Source: Pseudomonas sp. GM78 (GTDB lineage: Bacteria; Pseudomonadota; Gammaproteobacteria; Pseudomonadales; Pseudomonadaceae). From it: 44,566 bases of DNA. The stretch spans positions 1-44,566 of the forward strand of contig NZ_AKJF01000209.1 of NCBI RefSeq assembly GCF_000282475.1, written 5' to 3'. Positions within the stretch are counted from its first letter, which is position 1. The number at the start of each line of letters is the position of its first letter. Positions 1-9,001 of this stretch are shown here, one piece after another. A model generated the notes under the pieces. It ran no database searches, was not told the DNA's origin, and saw only the letters and a program-made list of their open reading frames with translations. Made by a program: the position numbers and the translations under genes.

Positions 1-945
1 GGCGGTGGCAGCCGCTAACGCTTCGACTTCCGCCAGCCTGTCCCTGGGAACAATCATTCTTGTCGGGGCGCTGCACGACTGTCCTACGTTGCGAAACGCA
101 GACATCACGCCCAGTGGCACGGCTTTGGCGAAGTCGGCGTCGGGAAGCAGCAGGTTCGGCGACTTGCCTCCCAGTTCTTGAGTGACGCGTTTTACCGTAG
201 GGGCGGCCGCTTGTGCGACCAGCGCGCCAGCCCGGTTTGAGCCAGTGATCGAAATCATATCGATATCGGCATGCGCAGCCATGGCTCCACCGACCTCGGG
301 ACCACTACCATTGACCAGGTTGAAAACCCCTTGTGGGAGACCTGCGTCATGCACTATCTGTGCAAAAAGCAGGGCGCTCAGAGGTGACAATTCACTTGGC
401 TTGAGGACCACTGTGCATCCGGCAGCAATAGCCGGTGCGACTTTTGCGGTGATTTGATAAAGCGGCCAGTTCCACGGTGTGATGAGACCGCACACGCCTA
501 TGGGTTCGCGTTCAATCGCGGTGCCGCCTTCAACCGTTTGGAAACGATAGGTGGACAGAAGATCCCTTGCGACCCGAACGTGTTCGGCCGCCAGAGGCAC
601 TTGCATAGCCCGTGCGAAGCCGATGGCAGCGCCCATTTCCAGAGAGAGGGCCTGCGCAAGAGCTTCTTTTCGCTCAAGGATGAGCTCGTGGATCTTTCCA
701 AGCACAAGCGCACGTTGCGCAGTGGAGGAAGAAGACCAGCCAGGAAGCGCTGCACGCGCCGCAGCTACTGCCCGATCAACGTCCGCGGCAGTCCCGCTTG
801 CTACCTCTGCAACAACGGTTTCACTCGCCGGATTGATCACCGGCAAACTGGCAGGACTTGCTGGAGCAGACCAACGACCGTTGATATAAAACTGCTGTGA
901 CCTTTGCGGATCAACGCGGTAGCTATTCGAAGATTGTGTTGTCAT
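1..945 (-). CDS. Aldehyde dehydrogenase, NAD(P)+-dependent (3'-truncated by the window edge)
   Basis: The reverse strand encodes 315 residues with no stop before the window edge, so about 160 C-terminal residues of a usual 475-490-residue enzyme are missing. Family marks are ITPWNWP near 155-161, LKPSE near 181-185, the general base Glu257 in QELGG and the catalytic Cys291 in GQSC. The ATG at 943-945 follows AAGGAG (953-958 on the complement), which fixes the start. The enzyme should oxidise an aldehyde to the acid in the cytoplasm. The substrate cannot be told, because nothing downstream is visible and the upstream side is non-coding. It differs from the PchA dehydrogenase at 24470-25954 and is not a copy of it. 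Confidence 0.9.
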   Translation of the reverse strand, partial: MTTQSSNSYRVDPQRSQQFYINGRWSAPASPASLPVINPASETVVAEVASGTAADVDRAVAAARAALPGWSSSSTAQRALVLGKIHELILERKEALAQALSLEMGAAIGFARAMQVPLAAEHVRVARDLLSTYRFQTVEGGTAIEREPIGVCGLITPWNWPLYQITAKVAPAIAAGCTVVLKPSELSPLSALLFAQIVHDAGLPQGVFNLVNGSGPEVGGAMAAHADIDMISITGSNRAGALVAQAAAPTVKRVTQELGGKSPNLLLPDADFAKAVPLGVMSAFRNVGQSCSAPTRMIVPRDRLAEVEALAAATA

Positions 946-1371
946 CCAGCTAGCTCCTTGGAGCGGTGATAGGCGCTGCAAGCAGCAGAGCCGGGAGGTT
1001 GCGACTCAGAGCAGCGCTGTGACGATCCATATATTCCCAGGGCCCTGTTACCTGAATAAGCTAACAAAACACCCCAGGCAAAATATGCCGTTGTTGAAGT
1101 CGGCAAGGGAGAATCTGCTGTATCTCACGACAGGACAGGGGCTGTGTTGGTGCGCGGCAAGGTCGAAGAGGATGCGTTCAGTGACCTTGAACTGCATAGC
1201 GAGGGACATCTGCAAGCCGTTGCAACGGTGAATCAGGGACATGAAAGCCCGAAACCGCCAGTCGATTGCGAAACCGAATCGAATTGGTCCTCGATGCAGC
1301 AAAGGCTTTAGCAGATCGGCATTTGAAACGGGGTGATATGATTTGCCGCATACCAGACAGGGAGTGCGGTA
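946..1371. other. Intergenic stretch with no recognised gene
   Basis: About 425 bases separate the aldehyde dehydrogenase start from the small membrane protein. Several short open frames exist on both strands (for example 1019-1231 plus and 1048-1302 minus). None has a convincing ribosome site, family motif or balanced composition. I see no clear terminator or mobile-element end. It must hold the promoter of the dehydrogenase and probably that of the small gene at 1372. Confidence 0.5.
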
Positions 1372-1569
1372 ATGACGTTGCTCGAAAAACTACAACTATT
1401 GCGTTCACGTTTCACGCCTCGGCAGCGACGCGTTGTCGGTGCTGTACTACTCGGTGCCTGGGCGGTCGGCTTAGTGGTGTGTCCCGGCCAATATCTGCTT
1501 GGGCTATCCATACCCGCAGTTATCATTTTCTTCAGCGGCTGGCCTGCTCAGCCTGACAAAAAAGGCTAA
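1372..1569 (+). CDS. Small two-helix membrane protein, unknown function
   Basis: The 65-residue product starts with a basic amphipathic stretch rich in Lys and Arg (residues 5-20). It continues with two hydrophobic segments at about 21-38 and 43-58, separated by a Pro-Gly turn, and ends in a short polar tail with Lys-Lys. This is the composition of a real small inner-membrane protein rather than of a random frame. A GGGAG ribosome site lies about 8 bases before the ATG. It stands alone between the aldehyde dehydrogenase and the 3' end of the bamA-like gene, so context gives no function. I do not recognise a family. Confidence 0.55.
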   Translation: MTLLEKLQLLRSRFTPRQRRVVGAVLLGAWAVGLVVCPGQYLLGLSIPAVIIFFSGWPAQPDKKG

Positions 1570-1690
1570 GTCGACAACGATCTCATCGCTCGAGTGCTGA
1601 AGCCGAGTCAGTATCGAGTATTGAAATCGCAGGGCGTTTCTCCTGTCGTGCGGACATCTGTATTGCCAGAGGCGCAGGGCAAGAATGGAG

Positions 1691-4057
1691 TCAAAAGGTT
1701 TGCCCCATGGAGAACTGGAACACTTGCGTGTCGGCATTCTCGGGCGTTCGAATCGGAAACGCCAGGTTGGCGCTCAAGGGACCCAGCGGGCTGTACCAGG
1801 TAACGCCAATACCAACGGAACTGGCCATCTGGTCGAGATCGACACCGTCGCAACCCTGGGTGGTGCTCAGGTAGCACTTGTTGGAATAGACGCTGCCGAC
1901 GTCCCAGAACACCGAGGTGCGCAGGGATTTGTTGTCTTTGATGAAGGGCATCGGGAACAGGTATTCCAATCCGCCGGTAATGAGAATGTTGCCGCCCAGG
2001 GCGTCGGTGTCCCGGTCTGAGTAATACGCCTGCCCGGCACTGGCATAGGTACCGGTGGCCGGGGTGTTGCGCGGGCCAAGGGTGCCGCTTTTAAAGCCGC
2101 GCACCGAACCCTCGCCACCGGCGGTGTAGTTTTCATAGAAAGGCAGGCCGTCGGTTAAGCCGTAGCTGTTGCCGTAGCCGAGCTTGGTATGGAAACGCAG
2201 CGAGGTGGCTTCGCTGACGGGCAGGAAAGCCTGCCCGGTGTAATCGATCTTGTAGAAGCTCAGGTCACTGCCGGGCACCGTCACCATGAAATTCAGGTTC
2301 TGTGAATGCCCGCGGGTGGCCAGTATTCCGCGGTTCAGGGTCGACTCCGACCAGCCGAGGCTGGCCTTGAAGTTGGTGAATTGCTTGCCTTCACGTTCGA
2401 TAAAGTCGTAGATCTCATCGGCGCTGTAGGTCCCTGGCTCGAGACTGTCATGTTGCGCACTCAGGCCGAAACTCATCCGTGAAGTTTCATTGATGGGGTA
2501 GCCGAACGTGGTACCGGCACCATAGCTGTTGATGGCGTAGTACGAAACGCCGTTGTTGTAGTAGTCACTGTAATCGGTCGCGCTGTAGAACACGTTGTAG
2601 CCCAGACTCACCCCGTCGGGCGTGAAGTAGGGGTTGGTAAAACCGAAGTTGTACTTGCTTTGGTATTGCGAACGGGTAAGGCCGACGCTGGCATAGTTGC
2701 CGGTCCCCAGGAAGTTGCTCTGGGTGATCGAACCACCGAGGATCAGGCCCGCGCTCTGGGCGAAACCGACGCTGGCGGTGATCGAGCCGGACGCCTGTTC
2801 TTCAACACCGTAGTTCACGTCCACCTGGTCATCGACACCCGCCACCGCCGGCGTTTCGACGTTGACTGCCTTGAAGAAACCCAAGCGCTCCAGGCGGGTC
2901 TTGGACTGGTCGATCAGGTAAGTCGACGCCCAGCCACCTTCCATCTGGCGCATCTCGCGGCGCAATACCTTGTCGTCGGTCTTGGTGTTGCCACGGAAGT
3001 TGATGCGGTTGACGTAGGCACGCTTGCCCGGATCGACGGCGAAGGTGATATCAACCGTTTGGTCGTCATCGTGGGGCTGGGGCACGCCGTTGACGTTGGC
3101 GAAGGTGTAACCGTCGTTACCCAGGCGACGGGTGATCAGGTCGGACGTGGTGGTCATCAGCTTGCGCGAGAACACCTGGCCTTTCTGCACCAGTAGCAGG
3201 GACCTGACCTGCTCTTCGGGGACTTTCAGGTCGCCGCTGAGCTTGATCTCACCAACCCTGTACTTATGGCCTTCGTTGATGTTGACGGTGATGTAGATGT
3301 GTTTCTTGTCCGGTGTGATCGACACCTGGGTCGAGGTGATGTCCATGTTGATGTAGCCGCGGTCCAGGTAATAGGAGCGCAGGCGCTCCAGGTCGCCGGA
3401 GAGTTTTTCGCGGGCGTACTTGTCGTCGTTCTTGAAGAACGATAGCCAGTTGCTGGTCTTGAGGGTGAACTGATCGGTCAATTGCTCGTCGCTGAAGACG
3501 GTATTGCCCACCACGTTGATGTGCTGGATGGTCGCGACAGAGCCTTCATCTATGTTGATTTTCAGGCCCACACGGTTGCGCGGTTGTGCGATGACCTCAG
3601 CGTCGACCGATGCCGAGTAGCGGCCCTGGGCGACGTACTGGCGCTGCAGTTCGTTACGCACGCCTTCGAGGGTGGCGCGCTGGAAGATCTCGCCTTCGGC
3701 CAGGCCGGATTGCTTGAGGCCCTTCATCAGGTCTTCGGTGGAGATCGCCTTGTTGCCCTCGATCTCGATACTGGCGACCGATGGACGTTCGACCACGCTG
3801 ATGATCAGGACATCACCGTCACGGCCCAGCTGGATATCCTGGAAGAAACCGGTTTTGAACAGTGCCCGGGTGGACTCCACCAAACGCTGATTGTCTGCGT
3901 CATCCCCGACGTTCAACGGCAATGCACCGAACACGCTGCCAGCAGAGACCCGTTGCAGGCCGTTGATGCGAATATCGGAGATTTTGAAGCCTTGGGCGTG
4001 CGCAAGTGTGACATTTAGCAAGAGGGCAACCGAGCAGAGCAGACGCGAAAAATTCAT
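1691..4057 (-). CDS. bamA: Outer membrane protein assembly factor BamA (Omp85 family), probably a second copy
   Basis: The product is 788 residues, the usual BamA size. It has a signal peptide ending near LAHAQG (residues 1-21), a periplasmic region of about 400 residues whose start reads FKISDIRINGLQRV as POTRA 1 does, and a C-terminal barrel. The loop-6 motif VRGF is in GGEGSVRGFKSG, and the protein ends in a phenylalanine beta-signal (FSMGQTF). A longer frame reaches 4162, but the ATG at 4057 begins the signal peptide and is preferred. BamA inserts beta-barrel proteins into the outer membrane. The housekeeping bamA of pseudomonads sits with rseP, skp and lpxD. None of these is here, so I infer a paralogue. 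It is divergent from a CpxR-like regulator and may answer to it. Confidence 0.9.
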   Translation of the reverse strand: MNFSRLLCSVALLLNVTLAHAQGFKISDIRINGLQRVSAGSVFGALPLNVGDDADNQRLVESTRALFKTGFFQDIQLGRDGDVLIISVVERPSVASIEIEGNKAISTEDLMKGLKQSGLAEGEIFQRATLEGVRNELQRQYVAQGRYSASVDAEVIAQPRNRVGLKINIDEGSVATIQHINVVGNTVFSDEQLTDQFTLKTSNWLSFFKNDDKYAREKLSGDLERLRSYYLDRGYINMDITSTQVSITPDKKHIYITVNINEGHKYRVGEIKLSGDLKVPEEQVRSLLLVQKGQVFSRKLMTTTSDLITRRLGNDGYTFANVNGVPQPHDDDQTVDITFAVDPGKRAYVNRINFRGNTKTDDKVLRREMRQMEGGWASTYLIDQSKTRLERLGFFKAVNVETPAVAGVDDQVDVNYGVEEQASGSITASVGFAQSAGLILGGSITQSNFLGTGNYASVGLTRSQYQSKYNFGFTNPYFTPDGVSLGYNVFYSATDYSDYYNNGVSYYAINSYGAGTTFGYPINETSRMSFGLSAQHDSLEPGTYSADEIYDFIEREGKQFTNFKASLGWSESTLNRGILATRGHSQNLNFMVTVPGSDLSFYKIDYTGQAFLPVSEATSLRFHTKLGYGNSYGLTDGLPFYENYTAGGEGSVRGFKSGTLGPRNTPATGTYASAGQAYYSDRDTDALGGNILITGGLEYLFPMPFIKDNKSLRTSVFWDVGSVYSNKCYLSTTQGCDGVDLDQMASSVGIGVTWYSPLGPLSANLAFPIRTPENADTQVFQFSMGQTF

Positions 4058-4206
4058 CAAGATCTTTTTCCAGGACACATCGACTAGCAGCGTAGGCGGG
4101 CGCGGATATCTCAAGACAAGACGAGGTACCGCTGGGCGGGCAGGCTGGTGGAGCGCAAGCATAAAAGCTCGGTGCGTTTGGTGCGGTTAACCAAGTGTCA
4201 AGTTAG

Positions 4207-4223
4207 GTAAAGGTTTGTGTAAG
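4207..4223 (+). promoter_or_regulatory. Possible CpxR-type box between the bamA-like gene and the response regulator
   Basis: The 225-bp divergent region holds GTAAA, seven bases, then GTAAG. Enterobacterial CpxR binds tandem GTAAA repeats with a short variable spacer. It lies about 60 bp before the response regulator ATG and about 150 bp before the bamA-like start, so it could serve either or both. Only one such pair was found, and the motif is short enough to occur by chance. Confidence 0.3.
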
Positions 4224-4282
4224 GCCATGACGCTGCTCGGTGCGCGGGCGATAATGGGCCGATACCCACTCAAGAGCTCTCC

Positions 4283-4966
4283 ATGATTTGCGTATTGCTA
4301 GTTGACGACGACCAGGAACTGACTGGAATGCTCAGCCAGTACCTGGAGCGTGAAGGCTTCGAGGCGACGGCGGTGCACTCGGGCGAGGAGGGTGAAATTC
4401 ATGCGCTTTCCGGGCGCTACAGCATCGTGGTGCTGGACGTGATGCTGCCACGCCTGTCGGGCATCGAGGTACTCAGGCGCATTCGGGCTGTCAGCCAGGT
4501 GCCGGTGGTGCTGCTGACGGCCCGTGGCGACAACATCGACAAGATCACCGGCCTGGAACTGGGCGCCGATGACTATGTGCCCAAGCCCAGCTCGCCAGGT
4601 GAACTGGTGGCGCGGTTGCGTGCGATCATGCGCAGGGTGCAGCCGGCGGATCAGCCCACCGCGGAAGTGATCAGGACCGGCCCGCTGGTGTTGTGGCCCG
4701 GCAAGCGACAGGCCCTTTGGCAGGGGAGCGAGCTGGGCGTGACCTCCACCGAATTCAGCTTGCTTGAAGAACTGGCGCGAAACGCCGGGCAGGTCGTGAG
4801 CAAACAGGATCTGTCGCTCAATGCGCTGGGCTGTCCCTTGACCCGCTACGACCGGCGCATAGACGTGCACATCAGCAGCATCCGCCAGAAGCTGGGCCCG
4901 CGCCCCGACACCAAGGCCTGGATCCAGAGCGTACGTGGCCTCGGCTACCTGTTGATTGCCGAATGA
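4283..4966 (+). CDS. CpxR-like response regulator (OmpR/PhoB family)
   Basis: The 227-residue protein has an N-terminal receiver domain (about 1-120) with the acidic pair Asp8-Asp9, phospho-acceptor Asp52 in VVLDVMLPR, Thr79 and Lys101. A winged-helix DNA-binding domain follows at about 130-226, with RYDRRIDVHISSIRQKLG and VRGLGYLL. The YDRxIDxHIS stretch is the CpxR-type version of this motif. Its stop overlaps the start of the kinase gene by 4 bases (ATGA), so the two are translationally coupled. The likely role is a cytoplasmic transcription factor phosphorylated by the kinase at 4963-6252 in response to envelope state. The divergent bamA-like gene is an obvious candidate target; that link is inference. 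Confidence 0.9.
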   Translation: MICVLLVDDDQELTGMLSQYLEREGFEATAVHSGEEGEIHALSGRYSIVVLDVMLPRLSGIEVLRRIRAVSQVPVVLLTARGDNIDKITGLELGADDYVPKPSSPGELVARLRAIMRRVQPADQPTAEVIRTGPLVLWPGKRQALWQGSELGVTSTEFSLLEELARNAGQVVSKQDLSLNALGCPLTRYDRRIDVHISSIRQKLGPRPDTKAWIQSVRGLGYLLIAE

Positions 4967-6252
4967 TGAAGCCGGGTCGCCTGTTCTGGAAACTGTTCCT
5001 GGCGTTCTGGCTGGCTACCAGCCTGACTTTTTTGGTCGGGCTGGGCATTCTGGTGCTGGGAAATTTCGGCCCCGGGGATCCTCATCTGCAGGCGATCCTG
5101 GCCAGCGAAAAACAGCTGCTTGAGCAATATGGCGTCGAGTCCGGCCGACAGTTGCTGACGGTGTGGGAGCACCCGGATGACCAGGCGATTGGCGTGTATG
5201 ACCCCGCAGGTCAACTGCTGGCGGGATCGCCGGTTCCCCATCCGGCCTATGAACGATCGGTCATCAGCAAGGAGGGTGTCGCGCTGTCGCTCAGATCCTC
5301 ACAGTCTCCCGGCAATGCCGGTGACAGAGGGCCCGGGCGCTCGATCCCGTTGATCATCGGCACGCTGATGAGTGCCCTGTTCAGCGGGTACCTGGCCTAC
5401 TACCTGGCGTGGCCGCTGGCCTATCTTCGGCGGGCGATGAGCGACGTGGCACAGGGGCGTTTCGAAACCCGGGTCAAGCCGATGATGGGCGGGCGCCGCG
5501 ATGAAATCGTCGATCTGGCCGAGGACTGCGACCGAATGGCCAATCAGCTGAAACTGCTGGTGCAGGCCCAGCAACACCTGTTGCACGACATCTCTCACGA
5601 ACTGCGTTCACCCTTGACGCGCATGCAGGCGGCCATCGGGCTGCTACAGCAAGACCCGGCACGCCAGGAAATGGTGGGGCGCATCGAGCGTGAGTCGGTG
5701 CGCATGGACACCTTGATCGAGGCATTGCTGACCCTGGCACGCGTGCAGGGCCGCCCCGACAGTATCGAGCGCGAGCCACTCGATATCATTGAACTGCTGG
5801 TGGGGATTGTCGAGGACGCTCAATTCGAGGCCGCCATGAAAGGCTGCCGGGTCAGCCTGCAAGCGTGTCCAGCCTTTGTCAGTCGCGTCAGCGGCGAGCT
5901 GCTGTACCGGTGTTTCGAAAACGTCATCCGAAACGCCGTGCGCTATACCCGGCCGGGCACGACGGTTGTCGTGTCGGCCGAGGTCAATCCCGACACCCAA
6001 TGCCTGAGGGTCCGGATTACCGATCAGGGGCCGGGTGTTGTAAGCGAACGGCTGCAGAGCATTTTTCATCCGTTCGAGCGCGGTGTGAACGAAGCGTGTG
6101 CCGGTTTCGGACTGGGCCTGGCGATCGCCGCAAGAGCCGTGGAAATGCATGGTGGCACGATCAGCGCGCGTAACGAGCCAGCCGGGGGCCTGACCGTGGA
6201 AATCAACCTGCCGGGCCTGGTCTGGTCTTTACACGAAATTACATTGGCTTGA
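4963..6252 (+). CDS. CpxA-like sensor histidine kinase
   Basis: The 429-residue membrane kinase has transmembrane helix 1 at about 8-30, a periplasmic loop of roughly 85 residues, helix 2 at about 126-145, and a HAMP linker (LRRAMSDVAQGRFETRV). A HisKA dimerisation helix carries the phosphorylated His in HDISHELRSPL. The ATPase domain shows the N box (CFENVIRNAVRYT), G1 (DQGPGV) and G2 (GFGLGLAI). It overlaps the regulator gene by 4 bases and forms one operon with it. The periplasmic loop contains no cysteine pair or known ligand fold that I can recognise. By analogy with CpxA it would sense envelope protein damage. No cpxP-like gene is present nearby. Confidence 0.9.
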   Translation: MMKPGRLFWKLFLAFWLATSLTFLVGLGILVLGNFGPGDPHLQAILASEKQLLEQYGVESGRQLLTVWEHPDDQAIGVYDPAGQLLAGSPVPHPAYERSVISKEGVALSLRSSQSPGNAGDRGPGRSIPLIIGTLMSALFSGYLAYYLAWPLAYLRRAMSDVAQGRFETRVKPMMGGRRDEIVDLAEDCDRMANQLKLLVQAQQHLLHDISHELRSPLTRMQAAIGLLQQDPARQEMVGRIERESVRMDTLIEALLTLARVQGRPDSIEREPLDIIELLVGIVEDAQFEAAMKGCRVSLQACPAFVSRVSGELLYRCFENVIRNAVRYTRPGTTVVVSAEVNPDTQCLRVRITDQGPGVVSERLQSIFHPFERGVNEACAGFGLGLAIAARAVEMHGGTISARNEPAGGLTVEINLPGLVWSLHEITLA

Positions 6253-6343
6253 CGGCCCTGAACGCATCACCTCAGTAGACTTCCCGCTCAAACTTACTCA
6301 GCGTTTGCTGATGTGCTAGTGAAGTCATTGAGCGGAGGTGGTG

Positions 6344-6793
6344 ATGTTTCTGGTTCATAAAAAGGGATTCGTGTCCGGCAAGAAAATGGTCGACGGGCTA
6401 GTGCCCTATGACTTTTTTTGCGAAGACAACCCGGCCATCAACCTGTTCGTGTTTACCGGCTCTGCCACGCCGGGCAACGCGGTGGAGGAACAGACGCTCT
6501 GGGGCTTTACCCGCCTGGAGCGTTTCGAGGCGTTGAGCAGCACGCTGGTGTCGAACAAAAAAAATGCCGGCTGGTTTCAAAAGGTCAATGTGCTCACCGG
6601 GCCGGCCCAGAACGGCACCCAGGGCGTGAAGTTCCAGCGGGTGCTGAAAATCATCAAGCACCTCGGTGTGTCGGATCGCGTCGCCAACAAGGCGCATTAC
6701 GAGATCCAGACGGACGAAGGCGACACCTACTTCACCCGCCCGCCTGCTGCGTCGGACAGCGCGCAAACCATCATCTATGCGGCGGATCAGTAA
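6344..6793 (+). CDS. Conserved-looking hypothetical protein, 149 residues
   Basis: A strong GGAGG site at 6334-6338 points to the ATG at 6344 rather than to the two in-frame GTG codons just before it. The protein is soluble-looking, without signal peptide or membrane segment. It has a mixed beta-rich composition and many aromatic residues in its first half ([26 protein letters not shown]). I do not recognise a domain. It lies 91 bp after the CpxA-like kinase in the same direction. Its last 23 bases overlap the end of the convergent baeR-like gene, so the two 3' ends share sequence. It may be co-transcribed with the kinase, but an 8-bp inverted repeat (CCGCTCAA/TTGAGCGG, 6284-6335) in the gap could act on RNA or DNA. 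Confidence 0.7.
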   Translation: MFLVHKKGFVSGKKMVDGLVPYDFFCEDNPAINLFVFTGSATPGNAVEEQTLWGFTRLERFEALSSTLVSNKKNAGWFQKVNVLTGPAQNGTQGVKFQRVLKIIKHLGVSDRVANKAHYEIQTDEGDTYFTRPPAASDSAQTIIYAADQ

Positions 6794-7466
6794 CGAGCTG
6801 AAACCGGTAGCCCACGCCATACAACGACTCGATGGGATTCTCCCCCGGGCAGGCCTGTTCGAGCTTGCGCCGCAGATTGCGAATATGGCTGTCGACCGTG
6901 CGATCGGTCACCACTCGATGATCGGAGTAGATCTTGTCGAGCAACTGATCCCGGGAAAACACGCGCCCTGGCGAGCGGGCGAGGGTGCTGAGCAATCGCA
7001 GTTCCAGAGGCGTCAGGTCCAGTGCGATACCGTCGAGGACGGCCTTGTACTGCTCTTCATCAATCTGCAGGCGTGATGGCGCAGACGCCAGAAGGTGCGG
7101 GCTGCGTCGCAGGATGGCCTTGACCCGGGCGACCACTTCACGCGGGCTGAAAGGTTTGCAGATGTAGTCGTCGGCACCCAGGTCCAGTCCGAGCAGGCGA
7201 TCCACTTCCTCGACCCGGGCGGTGATCATGATGATAGGCACCGCACTGAAGCTGCGCAGTTCTTTGCACACTTGCAGGCCATCACGTCCGGGCAGCATCA
7301 GGTCGAGCAAAATCAGTCGGGGCTCAGCGGCACGCACCACCGGCACCACGTCCAACCCGTTATCCAGACACTGGGTCGGGTAACCGGCAGCGCTCAGGTA
7401 GTCGCGCATCAGCGCGGCCAGTTTGGGTTCATCTTCAACGATGAGAATCGGCGTGTCGTTGACCAT
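6771..7466 (-). CDS. BaeR-like response regulator (OmpR/PhoB family)
   Basis: The 231-residue protein has a receiver domain with the acidic pair in VEDEPK, phospho-acceptor Asp in [11 protein letters not shown] and the conserved Lys in CKPFSP. The winged helix contains [15 protein letters not shown] and YGVGYRF. It starts 3 bases after the stop of the kinase gene, and its ribosome site lies inside that gene, so the pair is a single operon. In enterobacteria BaeSR activates RND efflux genes under envelope stress. Here the pair sits divergent from an RND pump, which supports control of that pump. The 3' end overlaps the convergent hypothetical gene by 23 bases. Naming it baeR strictly would need phylogeny. 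Confidence 0.9.
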   Translation of the reverse strand: MVNDTPILIVEDEPKLAALMRDYLSAAGYPTQCLDNGLDVVPVVRAAEPRLILLDLMLPGRDGLQVCKELRSFSAVPIIMITARVEEVDRLLGLDLGADDYICKPFSPREVVARVKAILRRSPHLLASAPSRLQIDEEQYKAVLDGIALDLTPLELRLLSTLARSPGRVFSRDQLLDKIYSDHRVVTDRTVDSHIRNLRRKLEQACPGENPIESLYGVGYRFQLVTDPPHR

Positions 7467-7469
7467 GGT

Positions 7470-8888
7470 TCAGGCATTCCGTGGCAGGCGCAGGGTCAGC
7501 CAGAGGCCACCCAGGGGCGAGTGATCGGCCGTCAAGCTGCCGCCGTGGGCCAGGGCGATGCTATGACAGATTGCCAAGCCAAGGCCGGCGCCGCCGCTGG
7601 CACGATTGCGCGAGGCTTCGCCGCGGTAGAAGCGCTCAAACAGCCGGGGCAATTGTTGCGCTTCAACCCCGGGGCCGGAATCGAGGAACTCGATGCGCAC
7701 GTCGTCGCCCTCGATTGCGGCGCTGATGCGCAATACGCCGCCCGGGTCGGTATACCGCACAGCGTTCTCCAGCAGGTTGCCAAACAGTTGTTGCAGGCGC
7801 TTGGGATCGGCCTCCAACCGCAGCGGTTGCGCCGGCAGGTCCAGCTCCAGGCGCAGCTGCGCAGCGTTGCAGCGTTCCTGAAACATGGCCGCGCTGTTTG
7901 CCAGCAAGTCGTTGAGCACGCATTCGCTCTTGCGATAGTTCAGGGCACCGACGTCCGCCAACGACAGCTCGTACAGGTCGTCCACCAGTTTACTGAGCAT
8001 ACCGACTTCACCCTGCAGCGACTTCATGGAGGCTTGATCGAGGGTGCGTACGCCGTCCTCGATGGCCTCCAGTTCACCGCGCAACACGGACAGCGGGGTG
8101 CGCAGTTCGTGGGAGACATCGGCCATGAATTCCCGGCGCATCTGTTCGTTGCGCTCCAGCGTGTAGGCAAGCTGGTTGAAGTCGCGCGCCAGTTGGCCCA
8201 CTTCGTCGCTGGACGACACGGTCACTCGATTGCTGTATTCCCCGGCGGCCAGTCGATGAGTCGCCGCGGCCACCCTTTTGACCGGATCAAGCAGGGTGCG
8301 GGCGATCCACCAGGCGATCAGCATCGCCAACATTAACGAGAGCACACCCATCCCCAGGCTGGCCCGCAGTTGATACTGCTGAAACCGTTCGCCGCCTGCT
8401 TCCGTTACGCTCTGGAAGGGGGTTACGGCCAGCCAGCCGACGGTTTTGCCGGCCACTTCGATCGGGCGCAGCAGGGCGTCATCACCGATCGCGGGGTAGC
8501 CGGTCACGCGTTTTTTTTGCTGATCCAGCAGGGCAATGCGGAACAATGCGCCCGTCAGATCGGAGGATGAAGGAATCCTCAGTTCGTGGAACACCTCTTC
8601 GTCCCTGGGCTCCGGCCGCATGATGTCGAACCAGCGATCGGGCTGGTGCCGCAGGAATTCCCAACTGCCCTCGCGCTCGTAGGCACTGGCCAAGCGAGGC
8701 AGGACCGGGGCCATGCGCTCCAGGGCCTGTTCATTGAGGTAGCCGAGAAAACCACGGCCAAAGCTCCAGCTTGTGGCCAGGCCCATGCTCAGGATGACGA
8801 ACAGCACGCTGGCCAGTACGGCTACAAACAGCTTGGTGGAGATGCTCAGTTTCATGGGCTCGGGCAGGTCGGTGGATGGCCCGGTCAT
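7470..8888 (-). CDS. BaeS-like sensor histidine kinase
   Basis: The protein is 472 residues from the ATG at 8888, which has AGGG five bases upstream. An in-frame ATG at 8855 gives MKLSISTKLF, the more usual start for this family but without a ribosome site, so the start is uncertain. Features in order are transmembrane helix 1 (about 19-40), a periplasmic domain of about 135 residues and helix 2 (about 180-200). A HAMP domain and HisKA with phospho-His in ADVSHELRTPLS follow. The ATPase domain has FGNLLENAVRYT, DSGPGV and GAGLGLAI. It forms an operon with the regulator gene downstream and is divergent from the efflux pump operon. Confidence 0.88.
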   Translation of the reverse strand: MTGPSTDLPEPMKLSISTKLFVAVLASVLFVILSMGLATSWSFGRGFLGYLNEQALERMAPVLPRLASAYEREGSWEFLRHQPDRWFDIMRPEPRDEEVFHELRIPSSSDLTGALFRIALLDQQKKRVTGYPAIGDDALLRPIEVAGKTVGWLAVTPFQSVTEAGGERFQQYQLRASLGMGVLSLMLAMLIAWWIARTLLDPVKRVAAATHRLAAGEYSNRVTVSSSDEVGQLARDFNQLAYTLERNEQMRREFMADVSHELRTPLSVLRGELEAIEDGVRTLDQASMKSLQGEVGMLSKLVDDLYELSLADVGALNYRKSECVLNDLLANSAAMFQERCNAAQLRLELDLPAQPLRLEADPKRLQQLFGNLLENAVRYTDPGGVLRISAAIEGDDVRIEFLDSGPGVEAQQLPRLFERFYRGEASRNRASGGAGLGLAICHSIALAHGGSLTADHSPLGGLWLTLRLPRNA

Positions 8889-8905
8889 TTAGGCCCTGAC
8901 GCGAC

Positions 8906-8933
8906 GAAGATTCAAGCTCGGCGGGCAATCTTC
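8906..8933. promoter_or_regulatory. Inverted repeat in the baeS-pump divergent promoter region
   Basis: GAAGATT (8906-8912) and AATCTTC (8927-8933) form a perfect 7-bp inverted repeat with a 14-base spacer. It lies in the short region between the kinase gene and the efflux operon. This position suits an operator for the BaeR-like regulator, serving its own gene and the pump. The repeat is seen directly; the binding protein is inferred. Confidence 0.4.
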
Positions 8934-9001
8934 AATTTTCCTGCACATTTGCCTCGCAGTATGGCGCATGGCTCAAGCCACCCCGTCTTGCAGAGGCAGA
9001 T

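Noticed and set aside
1019-1302. Short frames on both strands in the 946-1371 gap, one with a Cys-rich look
   Set aside because: No ribosome site, no recognisable domain and no remnant of a transposase could be identified; the gap is listed as empty.
2660-3196. Long plus-strand frames (2660-3196, 3482-4018) opposite the bamA-like gene
   Set aside because: They are antisense to a well-supported gene, have no ribosome sites or family motifs, and show the composition expected for shadows of a GC-rich gene.
7095-8336. 413-codon plus-strand frame opposite the baeSR-like genes
   Set aside because: It crosses two real genes on the other strand and has a Gln/His/Gly-rich composition typical of antisense frames.
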